Source: UBA1447 sp002329225
Lineage (GTDB): Bacteria; Bacillota; Clostridia; Oscillospirales; Acutalibacteraceae
Assembly: GCA_050946835.1 (NCBI GenBank)
Contig: JBMNVN010000003.1
Coordinates: 186,001 to 250,000 of the forward strand
Direction of reading: 5' to 3'
Length of the DNA stretch: 64,000 bases
Below, one piece after another: positions 42,969 through 52,704 of this stretch. Numbering within the stretch: position 1 is the stretch's first letter; each line of letters starts with the position of its first letter. Below the pieces are notes generated by a model. The model had not been told where the DNA came from. It was given only the letters and a program-made list of their open reading frames with translations, and ran no database searches. The translations under genes and the position numbers were made by a program.

Positions 42969-44735
42969 TTAACCTAAATCAATTTTATCAGTCAGTTCCG
43001 CTACGGGTTCTTTAACCTCATCCATTTCAAAAATAATCAGCTCGTTTTTGCCTTCTTTTAAGAGAGCGGCGGGTATGTAGAGGGTTTTTTGAGGCCCCTC
43101 GGGTGTCCAATATCTGCCTAAGTTAAAGCCGTTAATCCAAACCTGACCCTTTGTAAGGCTGTCGCAGCGCAGGAAGGTGTCCGCAACTTTTTCCACATCA
43201 AATTCGCCTTTTAAGAACACAGGGCCTTGCAAAGTTTCTTCCTCAAGGGGCTGAAAATCCACTTTGCTTATGTCGTCAAGTTCCAGATTGTAGACCTCCC
43301 AGCCGAACTGCTTTTGACCGCCTACAACCACATATTCGGTGATGCCTTTACGGTCTTTCAGCAGGGCGCCGAAGTTGACTCTGCCCATATTCTCCACAAA
43401 AATATCCAAAGTTGTTTCGGGCTTTTCAAAGTTATAGTCTATACTCTCATCTTCATCGTTACGGTAAATTATGCCCTGTTTTTTGCCGTCAATAAAAACA
43501 TGGGCTCTGTCGTGTACGTCAATGAGCCTTACATCGGTTTCACCTACGGGGCGCACCTTTGTACGGTAGTGAATAAAGCCGTAATTCTGTCCGTAATACT
43601 CCATGGGTTTTATTGCGGCGCTCTTTTTAGCCCCGCCTGAAAGTTTTTCAAGTTGAGTAAAGAGTTCCGCCTTTTGTGTAAGACGCACCTTGCCGAAAGC
43701 TTCGGTTTCGGGGGGTGCGGGGAGGTTGAGGGGTTCCAACTTGCCTATATATTTTTCTATCAGTTCCCGCAGGATATAGTACTTTTTCGTGGGGTTGCCC
43801 TGTTCGTCCAAACCGCAGTCATAGTCATAACTGCTGACATCCGGCTGGTACATGGTGCCCAGGGTGTTTGCCCCGTTCATATAACCGAAGGTTGTACCGC
43901 CGTGGAACATATACAGGTTAAAAGAGGCGCCCATCTTCAGCAGGCCTTCCGCCCCTGAACGGAATTTCGCCACCGCTTCTTCTCCGGCGTGATGATTTTC
44001 GCCCCAGTGGTCAAACCAACCCATCCAAAACTCACCGCACATTATAGGCATATTGGGCTGAAACTCTTTGAGGTTATTAAAAGAATCGGAAGGGTCGGCG
44101 GTGGAAAAGTTAATGACCTTAAAAATATGGGGAAGGGTGCCGCCGGTCAGATGGAACATCTGCTCCCCGTCAGAGGTAAACAGGGGCACGTCAATACCGT
44201 TTGCACGCATCTCTTTTTCCAAAAAGCTCAGATACTCCGAGTCGTTGCCGTAGCTGCCGTACTCGTTTTCAATCTGCATCATAATCACGGGGCCGCCCCG
44301 GGTGCATTGATGTTTGGCAAGGCGGGGCAGCAGTTCTTTATAGTAAGCACTGATTTTTTTCATATAGGTTTTGTCGGCACAGCGCAGGTCAATCCCCTCA
44401 TTTTGCAGCAGCCAGGCGGGCAGACCGCCGAATTCCCACTCGGCACAGATATACGGGGAGGGACGGACAATAACATGAAGCCCCAACTCACCCGCCGCGG
44501 TTATAAAGCGCTCCACATCACAAAGACCTTCAAAGTTGAACTCCCCTTCCCGGGGTTCGTGAAGATTCCAGGGCACATAAGTTTCTACTGTATTAAGCCC
44601 CGCTCCTTTAAGTTTTATGAGCCGGTCTTCCCAATAAGGAGGCAGTGTACGGAAATAGTGAATTGCGCCGGAGAGAATACGCAGAGGTTTGGAATCAAAG
44701 TAAAAGGAATCCGATTTAATTTCGAAAACGGGCAT
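42969..44735 (-). CDS. GH35 beta-galactosidase
   Basis: Retaining exo-beta-galactosidase, 588 residues, no signal peptide, so cytoplasmic. Barrel start LSGAIHYFRTLPPYWEDRL, then TYVPWNLHEP. The acid/base is Glu158 in GGPVIMMQIENEYGSYG, and the nucleophile Glu235 in CGEFWMGWFDHWGE. Two beta-sandwich domains follow, ending with WINGFNLGRYWTPEGPQ, typical of the family. It is divergent from a secreted sialate-esterase-like gene, suggesting joint use of galactosylated, acetylated glycans. Confidence 0.95.
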   Translation of the reverse strand: MPVFEIKSDSFYFDSKPLRILSGAIHYFRTLPPYWEDRLIKLKGAGLNTVETYVPWNLHEPREGEFNFEGLCDVERFITAAGELGLHVIVRPSPYICAEWEFGGLPAWLLQNEGIDLRCADKTYMKKISAYYKELLPRLAKHQCTRGGPVIMMQIENEYGSYGNDSEYLSFLEKEMRANGIDVPLFTSDGEQMFHLTGGTLPHIFKVINFSTADPSDSFNNLKEFQPNMPIMCGEFWMGWFDHWGENHHAGEEAVAKFRSGAEGLLKMGASFNLYMFHGGTTFGYMNGANTLGTMYQPDVSSYDYDCGLDEQGNPTKKYYILRELIEKYIGKLEPLNLPAPPETEAFGKVRLTQKAELFTQLEKLSGGAKKSAAIKPMEYYGQNYGFIHYRTKVRPVGETDVRLIDVHDRAHVFIDGKKQGIIYRNDEDESIDYNFEKPETTLDIFVENMGRVNFGALLKDRKGITEYVVVGGQKQFGWEVYNLELDDISKVDFQPLEEETLQGPVFLKGEFDVEKVADTFLRCDSLTKGQVWINGFNLGRYWTPEGPQKTLYIPAALLKEGKNELIIFEMDEVKEPVAELTDKIDLG

Positions 44736-45060
44736 GATGATTGTCCTTTCTTTTTACTCGTTATTATTTTTAAGCCCGGTTCCCCTTACAAACAAAACCC
44801 GGGCGGATGATTGCCTTTCAGATAACTGTATTCGGTCTTACCGGCAAGAATATCCGCTTATTGTAAAGTTTAAATACGGGGAACCGCTTGATTATAAATT
44901 AGGATATAGTTTTAACCGCTAAAAGTCAACGCAAAAAGGCTTTACCGCCACCATTTTTCAGTTTTATATAAAGGTATTAACAAACGAGGTTTTGAATATT
45001 GAACATTACGGAGAAAAAGGCTAAAATGTTCACAAGGTAAAAAAATAGGAGGGACAGAAA
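44736..45060. other. Divergent promoter region
   Basis: Between the GH35 gene and the sialate-esterase-like gene. For the plus strand, TTGAAC (44999-45004) and TAAAAT (45022-45027) are 17 bases apart. No further gene or clear operator was found. Confidence 0.55.
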
Positions 45061-47373
45061 ATGAAAAAAGCTATTTCTCTGTTGTTGGCGGTTTGCCTTC
45101 TTTCCGGCGGGCTTATGCCTGCGGTTTCGGCAAACAACGGCGCAAACGCTTCCCTTTTGCAGATTTACGGTAACGGTATGCTCTTTGCGGCAAATAAACC
45201 CGTCCGGCTGGCAGGTACGGCAAGCCCCGGTGCGGCTATCCGTATGGAAATCAGTCAAGGGGCCGGCCCTGAGATTCGCACGGGTACTTCCACCGCCCTC
45301 CCCGACGGCAGTTTTGAAGTGGAATGCCAGGGCTTACCGGCCGGCTACACTCAATACACAATAAAGGCTTATGCAAACGGCGCCCGGTTTGCCGTAATTA
45401 ATGATGTGGTTTTCGGCGCTCTCTGGCTGGCAAGCGGACAATCGAATATGCAGTACCCTCTTTTTGCAACCTATGAGGGCTTTGCCATTTCAAAAACGGG
45501 AGGCACCGACGGCTTTATCCGGGTGCTTGATGTCCCCGCCTACCCGGAGTACAACGGTTCCCCCGATAATTTTCCCGTTGACCCTTTGCGGGATATTAAC
45601 GGAGCATATTGGTACAAAGGTTCCGAGACTCATAAACTCTTGGGAGTCAGTGCGGTGGCATACTTTTTTGCCGAACAGCTCAGGGCGCAGTTGGATATCC
45701 CCGTGGGAATTTTAAACGCTTCTCTCGGCGGCAGTTCAATTTACACCTGGCTTTCCCGTGAAGACATTGACTCGGAACCCGCCGTCAGGGACTACCTTGC
45801 TGAAACCGGACGGTATATAACCCGGGAACAGTGGGACAATGTAAACCACAATGTTTATGCGGATATGACCGTCAATTACAATAAAAAAATAGAGCCGCTC
45901 GGTGTTTTTGAGCCTGACGGTCTGATCTGGTACCAGGGGGAATCCAATATCAGCGAGCGTTACGGCGCCTATACCAACGCCTTTAACCTTATGCAGAAAA
46001 GTTACAGCGCTCACTTCGGCTACGAGGGCAGCCAAATGCCCTTTGTGTTCACTCAACTTGCCTCTTACAATTACGGTAAAAGGGCAGACGATTTTAACAA
46101 AGTGGGCAACTTTAATATTCAGCTGGGCGAAATTCAAGCTCAAAGCCCGGGCACCAGGGCCACGACAACCATTTATGACGTCAGCCTGGATTGGGACACC
46201 AACAAAATTGACCCGAGCGTGGGCTATGTGGGACCTATTCACCCCATGGTTAAAAAACCGGTGGGGGTAAAAATGGCTTTTGCCGCTTTGGGTCTGGTTT
46301 ACGGTAAAAGGGAGAGCTACTCCGCTCCCCTTGTGACTCAAAGCGTTATTCAAGGCAACCGTATTCTGGTTAAATTCAATAATGTCGGTGACGGTTTGGT
46401 TGTAAAGCCTTATAGCTTTACAGGGCCGATTATCGATTATCGGGAGATACCTCTCCACGGTTTTTCAATCGCAGGGAAAAACGGCGTCTATGTGGAGGCA
46501 ACGGCCGAAATTACGGCACCGGACACCGTGGCAATTTGGAGCGATGAAGTTAAAAATCCGGTGAGCGCCGCCTACGCTTACTCTCAGGTCAACAATTACT
46601 CCAACCTGTTCGCTACGGAAAACGGAGAGTTCACTCTGGGCGTCTGCGCCTTTGTAACCAAGCGTTTGGAAAACGCAAAGTATTTGCAGGACAGATACTG
46701 GACCACCTGTGAACTGCCGGAAATCTGGCGGGCAATAGATGAACCCGAATTTTTCCCCGCATTTTCCGCCGATTCGGATCAAACCCGCCTGTCTTACTCT
46801 TCAGAAGAAAAAGCTGAGGGCTGCGCCTCGTTAAAAGTTGATTACAGCCTTACGGGGTGGAATAAGTGCTTTTCTTTCGGGCCGCTGCTTACCTATAAAG
46901 AAAACAGGCTAAGCACTTCATTCCCCGCTCTGAACACGGACTACTCGGTAAATTCCGCAGTAAGCTTTAAAGTGAAAAACACCTCCGGGCGGCCCGTTAC
47001 ACTGAAGGAAATGCGTTTTTATACCACGCCTTTGTCCTGGTTTACCCCCTTTACCGCCGAGGGCGATACCACCGAGGTTGTTATCCCCGCCGATAATGAG
47101 TGGCACACCGTCACGCTGGACCTCAACAACCTTTGCCTGTTCGGAATTGAAAACGGTTTTAAGGCGGGAGCCGATTATCTTGAAAAAGTGACGGAAATTA
47201 AGCTTATGTTTGCTGACAGCACGGGGGCAAAAGGCGACAACGGTACAATTTATGTGGACGACTTCCGTTTTGCTCCCCTTGAAACAAATCCGGATTATCA
47301 CATTATGTTCAACCTTATCAGGGGCATTTTATTGTTGTTGGGGACAGTCGGTAAAATCTTTAAATTGTCTTAA
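45061..47373 (+). CDS. Secreted sialate O-acetylesterase-like SGNH enzyme
   Basis: A 770-residue exported protein. Signal peptide at 1-24 (ISLLLAVCLLSGGLMPAVSA). The SGNH catalytic blocks are LASGQSNMQ (nucleophile Ser) and IWYQGESN. NASLGGSSIYTWLS is typical of sialate O-acetylesterases. A C-terminal beta-sandwich of about 200 residues (TYVDDF-like end) may bind carbohydrate. The last 28 residues form a hydrophobic helix ending GKIFKLS, like two other exported proteins here. AGGAGG precedes the ATG. It probably removes acetyl groups from sialic acids or other sugars at the cell surface. Confidence 0.87.
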   Translation: MKKAISLLLAVCLLSGGLMPAVSANNGANASLLQIYGNGMLFAANKPVRLAGTASPGAAIRMEISQGAGPEIRTGTSTALPDGSFEVECQGLPAGYTQYTIKAYANGARFAVINDVVFGALWLASGQSNMQYPLFATYEGFAISKTGGTDGFIRVLDVPAYPEYNGSPDNFPVDPLRDINGAYWYKGSETHKLLGVSAVAYFFAEQLRAQLDIPVGILNASLGGSSIYTWLSREDIDSEPAVRDYLAETGRYITREQWDNVNHNVYADMTVNYNKKIEPLGVFEPDGLIWYQGESNISERYGAYTNAFNLMQKSYSAHFGYEGSQMPFVFTQLASYNYGKRADDFNKVGNFNIQLGEIQAQSPGTRATTTIYDVSLDWDTNKIDPSVGYVGPIHPMVKKPVGVKMAFAALGLVYGKRESYSAPLVTQSVIQGNRILVKFNNVGDGLVVKPYSFTGPIIDYREIPLHGFSIAGKNGVYVEATAEITAPDTVAIWSDEVKNPVSAAYAYSQVNNYSNLFATENGEFTLGVCAFVTKRLENAKYLQDRYWTTCELPEIWRAIDEPEFFPAFSADSDQTRLSYSSEEKAEGCASLKVDYSLTGWNKCFSFGPLLTYKENRLSTSFPALNTDYSVNSAVSFKVKNTSGRPVTLKEMRFYTTPLSWFTPFTAEGDTTEVVIPADNEWHTVTLDLNNLCLFGIENGFKAGADYLEKVTEIKLMFADSTGAKGDNGTIYVDDFRFAPLETNPDYHIMFNLIRGILLLLGTVGKIFKLS

Positions 47374-47435
47374 CAACCGATTACCTGCAATAGAGAGATT
47401 GCATTCTTTTAAAACTGCAAACGAGGTGAAAAGGC

Positions 47436-48440
47436 TTGGCAACAGGCAAGGACAAATATGTCTGCTTTGACCCCATGAATTCGGCGGCGAAAATTTACGG
47501 TTTAACTCCCGGGGAATATAATCGGGCGCCTGAACACCTAAGGGAAAAAATGAACGGGAACCTGAGGGCGCTTTCCGTCAACACCAGCGGCGGAAGAATA
47601 CGTTTTAACACGGACTCTGAAAAGCTGAGCCTGCACATGGATTTAACCGACCTGCCGGGTTTATCCCACATGCCCGCCTCCGGCTCTTCCGGTTTGGATA
47701 TTTTTGTAGGCAGCGGAAAGAACATGACTTATGCGGCAACCCGGCAACCCCAATGCAACCGCAAGCGGCTGAAAGAGGAAGTGACCCTTTCAAAGGGGGA
47801 AAAGACCGTTACAATCTATCTCCCCCTTTATAACGGCGTAAAGGCACTTAAAATCGGCATTGAAAACGGTACACGGCTGAATGCACCCACTCCCTACACG
47901 TTTGAAAAGCCCGTAGTTTTTTACGGTTCTTCCATAACCCAAGGAGGCTGTGCCTGCCGTACATCCAACAGTTATTGCGCCCTGGCCGCAAGATACTTTG
48001 ACAGCGACTTTACAAACCTCGGTTTTTCCGGCAACGCCAAGGGAGAGCCCTACATGGCCGAATATATTGCCGGGCTTGAAATGAGCTGTTTTGTGCTGGA
48101 TTATGACCACAATGCCCCCGATGCGGAGAATTTAAGAAAAACTCATCTTCCGTTTTTGCAAACAATTCTCAAGGCACAGCCTGAACTGCCCGTTATTATT
48201 ATGTCAAAACCTGACACGAATTTTTCATCGACGGACAACGAGAGACGGGATATTGTCAAAGCAAGCTACCTTGCCGTCAAGGACAAACACCCCAAGGTAC
48301 AGTTCATTGACGGCGGTACGCTTTTCGGCTCCGATTTCAGAGAAAGCTGTACCGTAGACGGCTGCCACCCCAACGACCTGGGCTTTTACCGCATGGCAAA
48401 AGCGGTCATACCGGCGCTTGAAAAGGCACTCGGGTTGTAG
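47436..48440 (+). CDS. SGNH/GDSL hydrolase
   Basis: A 334-residue cytoplasmic esterase. N-terminal beta domain (about 1-150), then the SGNH domain: FYGSSITQGG holds the nucleophile Ser, GFSGNAKGE the Gly and Asn, and VDGCHPNDLG the Asp and His. TTG 47436 is used as start with GAGGTGA 6 bases upstream. It follows the sialate-esterase-like gene after 62 bases and may complete deacetylation of imported sugars. Confidence 0.87.
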   Translation: MATGKDKYVCFDPMNSAAKIYGLTPGEYNRAPEHLREKMNGNLRALSVNTSGGRIRFNTDSEKLSLHMDLTDLPGLSHMPASGSSGLDIFVGSGKNMTYAATRQPQCNRKRLKEEVTLSKGEKTVTIYLPLYNGVKALKIGIENGTRLNAPTPYTFEKPVVFYGSSITQGGCACRTSNSYCALAARYFDSDFTNLGFSGNAKGEPYMAEYIAGLEMSCFVLDYDHNAPDAENLRKTHLPFLQTILKAQPELPVIIMSKPDTNFSSTDNERRDIVKASYLAVKDKHPKVQFIDGGTLFGSDFRESCTVDGCHPNDLGFYRMAKAVIPALEKALGL

Positions 48441-48483
48441 CGGGAGAATCTCAGAAACCAAAATTTTCAAGGCGGTTTATTTG

Positions 48484-49125
48484 ATGTTATTACTGTATTT
48501 TTCAGCCTTTGCCGTGGGACTGTCCGGTGCGATGATGCCCGGTTCCCTGCTGACCTATGTTATACGCAAGGCACTTTCAAACGGGGCCAAGGCCGGATTG
48601 ATTGTGGTGCTGGGGCACGGAATACTGGAGGCTTCCCTTGTAACTCTGATTTTTCTCGGTTTTGACCGCCTGCTTAAATCTGATACGGCACAAATTGTAA
48701 TCGGGATAACGGGCGGCCTCTTGCTCTGCCTCATGGGAATTAAAATGGCGGTTGATGCCTACCGCAACAAGGTAAAGGTTGAAGTGGGCAGCGGCAAAGC
48801 GGAGGGCGGGAGCATGGTGCTTTCCAGCATTGTCCTTTCAGCGGCCAATCCTTATTTTCTGCTTTGGTGGGCTATTATAGGTTTGGGCTTTATTATGCAG
48901 GCTCACGCCTCTTTCGGTTATCCCGGAGTAATAATCTACTATTGCGGCCACATATCTGCGGATCTTGCCTGGTACAGTCTGGTATCCTTCGTTGTGGGCA
49001 AAACCAGAAAATTTATAAAAGAAAAACCGTACAGGATAATAATCGCCATTTTGGGCTGCCTGCTTGTGTTTTTCGGGGTCAGATTTATTTATGATGCGGC
49101 TGAAAAACTGATTAAGATTATTTGA
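48484..49125 (+). CDS. LysE family exporter
   Basis: A 213-residue inner membrane protein with six hydrophobic helices of the LysE/RhtB fold. PGSLLTYVIRKALSNGAKAG (helix 1 to 2) and SAANPYFLLWW (helix 4) are the family signatures. The start at 48484 is set by AAGGCGG seven bases upstream. Family members export amino acids or related solutes; the substrate here is unknown. Confidence 0.9.
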   Translation: MLLLYFSAFAVGLSGAMMPGSLLTYVIRKALSNGAKAGLIVVLGHGILEASLVTLIFLGFDRLLKSDTAQIVIGITGGLLLCLMGIKMAVDAYRNKVKVEVGSGKAEGGSMVLSSIVLSAANPYFLLWWAIIGLGFIMQAHASFGYPGVIIYYCGHISADLAWYSLVSFVVGKTRKFIKEKPYRIIIAILGCLLVFFGVRFIYDAAEKLIKII

Positions 49126-49150
49126 AATTAAAAGTTTTTGATAATTAATT

Positions 49151-49178
49151 AGCCGCCGGTTGAATGTGACCGGCGGCT
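49151..49178. terminator. Bidirectional terminator
   Basis: AGCCGCCGGT (49151-49160) pairs with ACCGGCGGCT (49169-49178); A/T-rich flanks on both sides serve LysE and the converging PfkB operon. Confidence 0.88.
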
Positions 49179-49205
49179 TAATCATTTTAATAATTTTAAT
49201 ATAAA

Positions 49206-50282
49206 TTAACGCTTTACTCTGGCGTTGCCTTCCCAAATGCTCCACACCTGTTCTTCATCGGCAGGTTGAGCATAGTCGGTAAGGAAGGTTGTTGCAAGCG
49301 CTCCGGTAGCCCAGCCGAACTGCAGCCATTTTTCACTTTCCCAACCTTTTAAGATGCCGTAAAGCAAGCCGCCCACAAAGCCGTCCCCGCCGCCGATACG
49401 GTCAAGAATATGGATTTCGCGAGGTTCCACCACATGCCAGTTGCCGCCCTCGTGCATTATTGCGCCCCAAAGATGGGTGTTGACGCTTATGACTTCCCTC
49501 AAGGTGGTGGCAAAAACACTTGCGTTGGGGAAAGCGGCTTTCACGGAGGTAATCATGCCTTTAAAGCTTTCAATTTTTTCGGCAATGTTCTTTCCGCCCG
49601 CTTCCGGCCCTTTAATACCCAGGCTGAGCTGAAAATCTTCCTCATTGCCCAGAAGGATATCCGTCACACCGGCAATTTCGGTGAAAATGGAGCGGAGTTC
49701 TTCTTCCCTCCCCTTCCAGAAACTGTCCCGATAGTTAAGGTCGAAAGAGATAAGGGTTCCGTATTTTTTTGCCGCCTTGGCAAGTTCCAAACAGAACTTA
49801 CCGGTTTCGGGGGAAAGGGCGGCAATGAGGCCGGAAAGATGGAGTATGGCAACACCCTCCCGGCCGAAAATACGCTCCAAATCAAAATCCGCAATATTCA
49901 AAGTCCTGCCGACTTCCCCCGCACGGTCGTTATGTACCCGGGGGCCTCTGGAGCCGGAGCCGCTGTCGGCTATATTAAACTGGTGGCGGTAACCCCAAGG
50001 GCCGCCCTGAGGGACCTCCTTACCCTCATAAACCATGCCACGGGAACGAAGATTGCTTTTAATAAAACGGGCTACGGGACTGCCTTTCACAAAAGTTGTC
50101 AGCACTTTGACAGGAAGCCCTAAATAGGAAGATATGCTTGCCACATTGGTTTCCGCACTGGTGGCATGCATAAAAAAGTCTTCACTTGATTCCACCGGCT
50201 GTCCGTTGGGGGGGCAAATACGCACACCCATGCTGGTGGGAACAACCATTGCCCACATATAATCTTTTTTAAGCTGTTTCAT
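49206..50282 (-). CDS. PfkB-family sugar kinase (sugar-acid kinase likely)
   Basis: A 358-residue ribokinase-fold kinase. SAETNVASISSYLGLP is the N-terminal substrate region, SFDLNYRDSFW the middle block, and RIGGGDGFVGGLLYGIL holds the catalytic Asp and anion hole. The sequence between residues 90 and 130 is like 2-keto-3-deoxygluconate kinases. Being 41 bases after gnd in a seven-gene operon, it may phosphorylate gluconate or a keto-deoxy acid. ATG 50282 fits the AGGAG spacing better than GTG 50285. Confidence 0.85.
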   Translation of the reverse strand: MKQLKKDYMWAMVVPTSMGVRICPPNGQPVESSEDFFMHATSAETNVASISSYLGLPVKVLTTFVKGSPVARFIKSNLRSRGMVYEGKEVPQGGPWGYRHQFNIADSGSGSRGPRVHNDRAGEVGRTLNIADFDLERIFGREGVAILHLSGLIAALSPETGKFCLELAKAAKKYGTLISFDLNYRDSFWKGREEELRSIFTEIAGVTDILLGNEEDFQLSLGIKGPEAGGKNIAEKIESFKGMITSVKAAFPNASVFATTLREVISVNTHLWGAIMHEGGNWHVVEPREIHILDRIGGGDGFVGGLLYGILKGWESEKWLQFGWATGALATTFLTDYAQPADEEQVWSIWEGNARVKR

Positions 50283-50323
50283 CACTTTTCTCCTTTACAG
50301 TTTTAATCCCCAATCCAGGGGAA

Positions 50324-51775
50324 TTAAACATCATATTGGGTGGCGGCGGTTGTTCCGCCTTCCCCTGTCCAATTTGTGTGGAAAAACTTGCCCCTGGGAG
50401 CGTCAAGGCGTTCATATGTATGGGCACCGAAATAATCCCGCTGAGCCTGGAGCAGGTTTGCCGGCAGTTTTTCGCAACGGTAGCCGTCATAATAGCAAAG
50501 GGCGGAGGTCATGGCGGGTACGGGGATACCGTTAGACAAGGCCACCGCACACACATTGCGCCAACCCTCCTGATTGGTATCCATTATCGCCTTAAAATAG
50601 GGATCCAGCAAAAGGTTGGTTATATCCGGATTTTTATCAAAGGCTTCTTTAATTTTGCCTAAGAAAATACTGCGTATAATACAGCCGCCCCGCCACATAA
50701 GGGCAATACCTCCATAGTTCAGGTGCCAGCCGTAGGTTTCCGCCGCTGCACGCATTAAAGCATAACCCTGAGCATAAGAAATAATCTTTGAGGCGTAAAG
50801 GGCCTGCTTGATGTTATCAATAAACCGAGCCTTGTCGCCTTCAAAGGCGGCTTTGGGACCTCCCAAGATTTTGGAGGCGGCTACCCGTTCTTCTTTAATC
50901 GCGCTAAGGCATCTGGAAAACACCGCTTCACCTATGAGAGTCAGGGGTATACCTTCATCCAAGGCGGCTATCGCCGTCCACTTGCCTGTGCCTTTTTGGC
51001 CTGCGGTATCCAAAATTTTGTCAACAAGGGGACTGCCGTCGGTATCTTTAAAAGCAAGTATATCCCTTGTTATCTCTATAAGGTAGCTGTCAAGTTCCTC
51101 TTCGTTCCACTTGGCAAAGACCTCGTGCATTTCGTCCGCCGTCATGCCTAACAGGTCCCTCATAAGCTGATAAGCTTCGCAGATAAGCTGCATATCGCCG
51201 TATTCAATCCCGTTGTGAACCATTTTTACAAAGTGACCGGCGCCGTTTTCTCCCACCCAATCACAGCAGGGAATATCATTTTCAACCTTGGCGCAGATGG
51301 CTTGGAAAATCAGCTTAACCCAGGGCCAAGCGGCGTTTGAACCGCCGGGCATCATGCTGGGGCCCTTGAGCGCTCCCTCTTCGCCGCCGGAAACACCGGT
51401 ACCAACATAGAGCAGACCCTTGCTTTCAACATATTGTGTTCTGCGGGCGGTGTCGGGGAAGTGGGAGTTGCCGCCGTCAATGATAATGTCCCCCGGCTCC
51501 AAAAGCGGTATAAGCTGTTCAATCATATTATCCACCGCTTCGCCCGCTTTTATCATCATCATAACTTTACGGGGTTTCTCCAGCGAATCCGCAAGTTCTT
51601 CCAGAGTATAAGTACCTTTTATGTTCTTGCCCTTCGCACGGCCTTCAACAAAATCCGTCACCTTTTGACCGGTTCTGTTGTAGACGGAAACGGTAAAGCC
51701 CTTGCTTTCCATATTCATAACAAGGTTTTCGCCCATAACCGCCAGACCGATAAGACCGATGTCCGATTTTTTCAT
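50324..51775 (-). CDS. gnd: 6-phosphogluconate dehydrogenase (decarboxylating)
   Basis: Converts 6-phosphogluconate to ribulose 5-phosphate, CO2 and a reduced nicotinamide cofactor. 483 residues, the long homodimeric type. GLAVMGENLVMNM is the cofactor site, GVSGGEEGALKGPSMMPGG the substrate-binding block, and GAGHFVKMVHNGIEYGDMQL contains the catalytic Lys. No glucose 6-phosphate dehydrogenase or phosphogluconolactonase is nearby, so its substrate here probably comes from gluconate phosphorylation rather than from glucose. Confidence 0.97.
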   Translation of the reverse strand: MKKSDIGLIGLAVMGENLVMNMESKGFTVSVYNRTGQKVTDFVEGRAKGKNIKGTYTLEELADSLEKPRKVMMMIKAGEAVDNMIEQLIPLLEPGDIIIDGGNSHFPDTARRTQYVESKGLLYVGTGVSGGEEGALKGPSMMPGGSNAAWPWVKLIFQAICAKVENDIPCCDWVGENGAGHFVKMVHNGIEYGDMQLICEAYQLMRDLLGMTADEMHEVFAKWNEEELDSYLIEITRDILAFKDTDGSPLVDKILDTAGQKGTGKWTAIAALDEGIPLTLIGEAVFSRCLSAIKEERVAASKILGGPKAAFEGDKARFIDNIKQALYASKIISYAQGYALMRAAAETYGWHLNYGGIALMWRGGCIIRSIFLGKIKEAFDKNPDITNLLLDPYFKAIMDTNQEGWRNVCAVALSNGIPVPAMTSALCYYDGYRCEKLPANLLQAQRDYFGAHTYERLDAPRGKFFHTNWTGEGGTTAATQYDV

Positions 51776-51792
51776 TTTATCTATCCCCTTTT

Positions 51793-52662
51793 TTATTTTT
51801 TAAAATTATATTTTTTGTCTCTCAGATTGCGCATTTTTGTAAGCACCGAATAATCCACAAACATATTGCCGAAACCCGTACCGATTTTTATATGGGGCTT
51901 CATACCCGCATGAAAATCCGTACCTCCGCTTACAGCTAATGAAAGCTCTTTTGCCATATTCCGATACTTATTTCCCATTTCTTCGGTGTACTCCGTATAA
52001 TAGCCCTCTATCCCGTCTAGGCCCATGGCTTTAAGTTCCGTTAAAAACTCTTTTAAAGGCTCATCCTCGAGTTTGATAAGATGAAGGTGGGCTGCAAAAG
52101 ACAGGCCGCCGGCTGCCTCAATCATCTCTATACACTCACGGGCTGTGAGGCATTGGGAGTTGGAATAGGCAGGTTTGCCGTAACTTAAGTATTTATCAAA
52201 GGCTTCTTTGACGGACGAGGTGTAGCCTTTTTCCGTCAGCAGTTTTGCAAAATGCGCCCGACCCACAAGACCCGCCGGCGCTATTGCCAAAGCTTCCTCA
52301 ACCGTTACTTCAAAGCCCAAATCCACAAGGGCTTGGCAGGTTTCCGCAGTGCGGTTTCTTCTGACCTTTAAGGCTCTGTCAAGCTGTGAAAGGAGCAGCT
52401 CGTTTTCCAAATCAATAAAGTACCCTAAAATATGAAGTTCGGTGTTGCTCACGGCGGAAAGTTCAATAGCCGGAATAACCTCCACTCCTATGCGCTCGCC
52501 CTCTTCCATGGCCTCCCGCACCCCGGCTATACTGTCGTGGTCGGTCAGGGCTATGGCGGTCAGACCGTTTGCTTTGGCGTGGCGCACCACCTCGGCGGGG
52601 GTAAAAGACCCGTCGGACATATTGGAATGGGTATGTAAATCGATTTGTTTATGTTCAGACAT
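51793..52662 (-). CDS. PHP-domain phosphoesterase (TrpH/RNase AM-like)
   Basis: A 289-residue cytoplasmic protein. Metal motifs: IDLHTHSNMSDGSFTPAE, ALTDHDSIAG, IPAIELSA, FAAHLHL and SGGTDFHAG. This is the YciV/TrpH-type PHP family, whose characterised members hydrolyse 3',5'-bisphosphonucleotides or short RNA. ATG 52662 follows GGGGAG. It sits between the LarA homologue and gnd in one operon, with 17- and 42-base gaps; its link to sugar-acid metabolism is unclear. Confidence 0.88.
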   Translation of the reverse strand: MSEHKQIDLHTHSNMSDGSFTPAEVVRHAKANGLTAIALTDHDSIAGVREAMEEGERIGVEVIPAIELSAVSNTELHILGYFIDLENELLLSQLDRALKVRRNRTAETCQALVDLGFEVTVEEALAIAPAGLVGRAHFAKLLTEKGYTSSVKEAFDKYLSYGKPAYSNSQCLTARECIEMIEAAGGLSFAAHLHLIKLEDEPLKEFLTELKAMGLDGIEGYYTEYTEEMGNKYRNMAKELSLAVSGGTDFHAGMKPHIKIGTGFGNMFVDYSVLTKMRNLRDKKYNFKK

Positions 52663-52704
52663 TGCGGCTCCCCAAAAACAAGTTTCCAACAGAACAAATT
52701 GTAA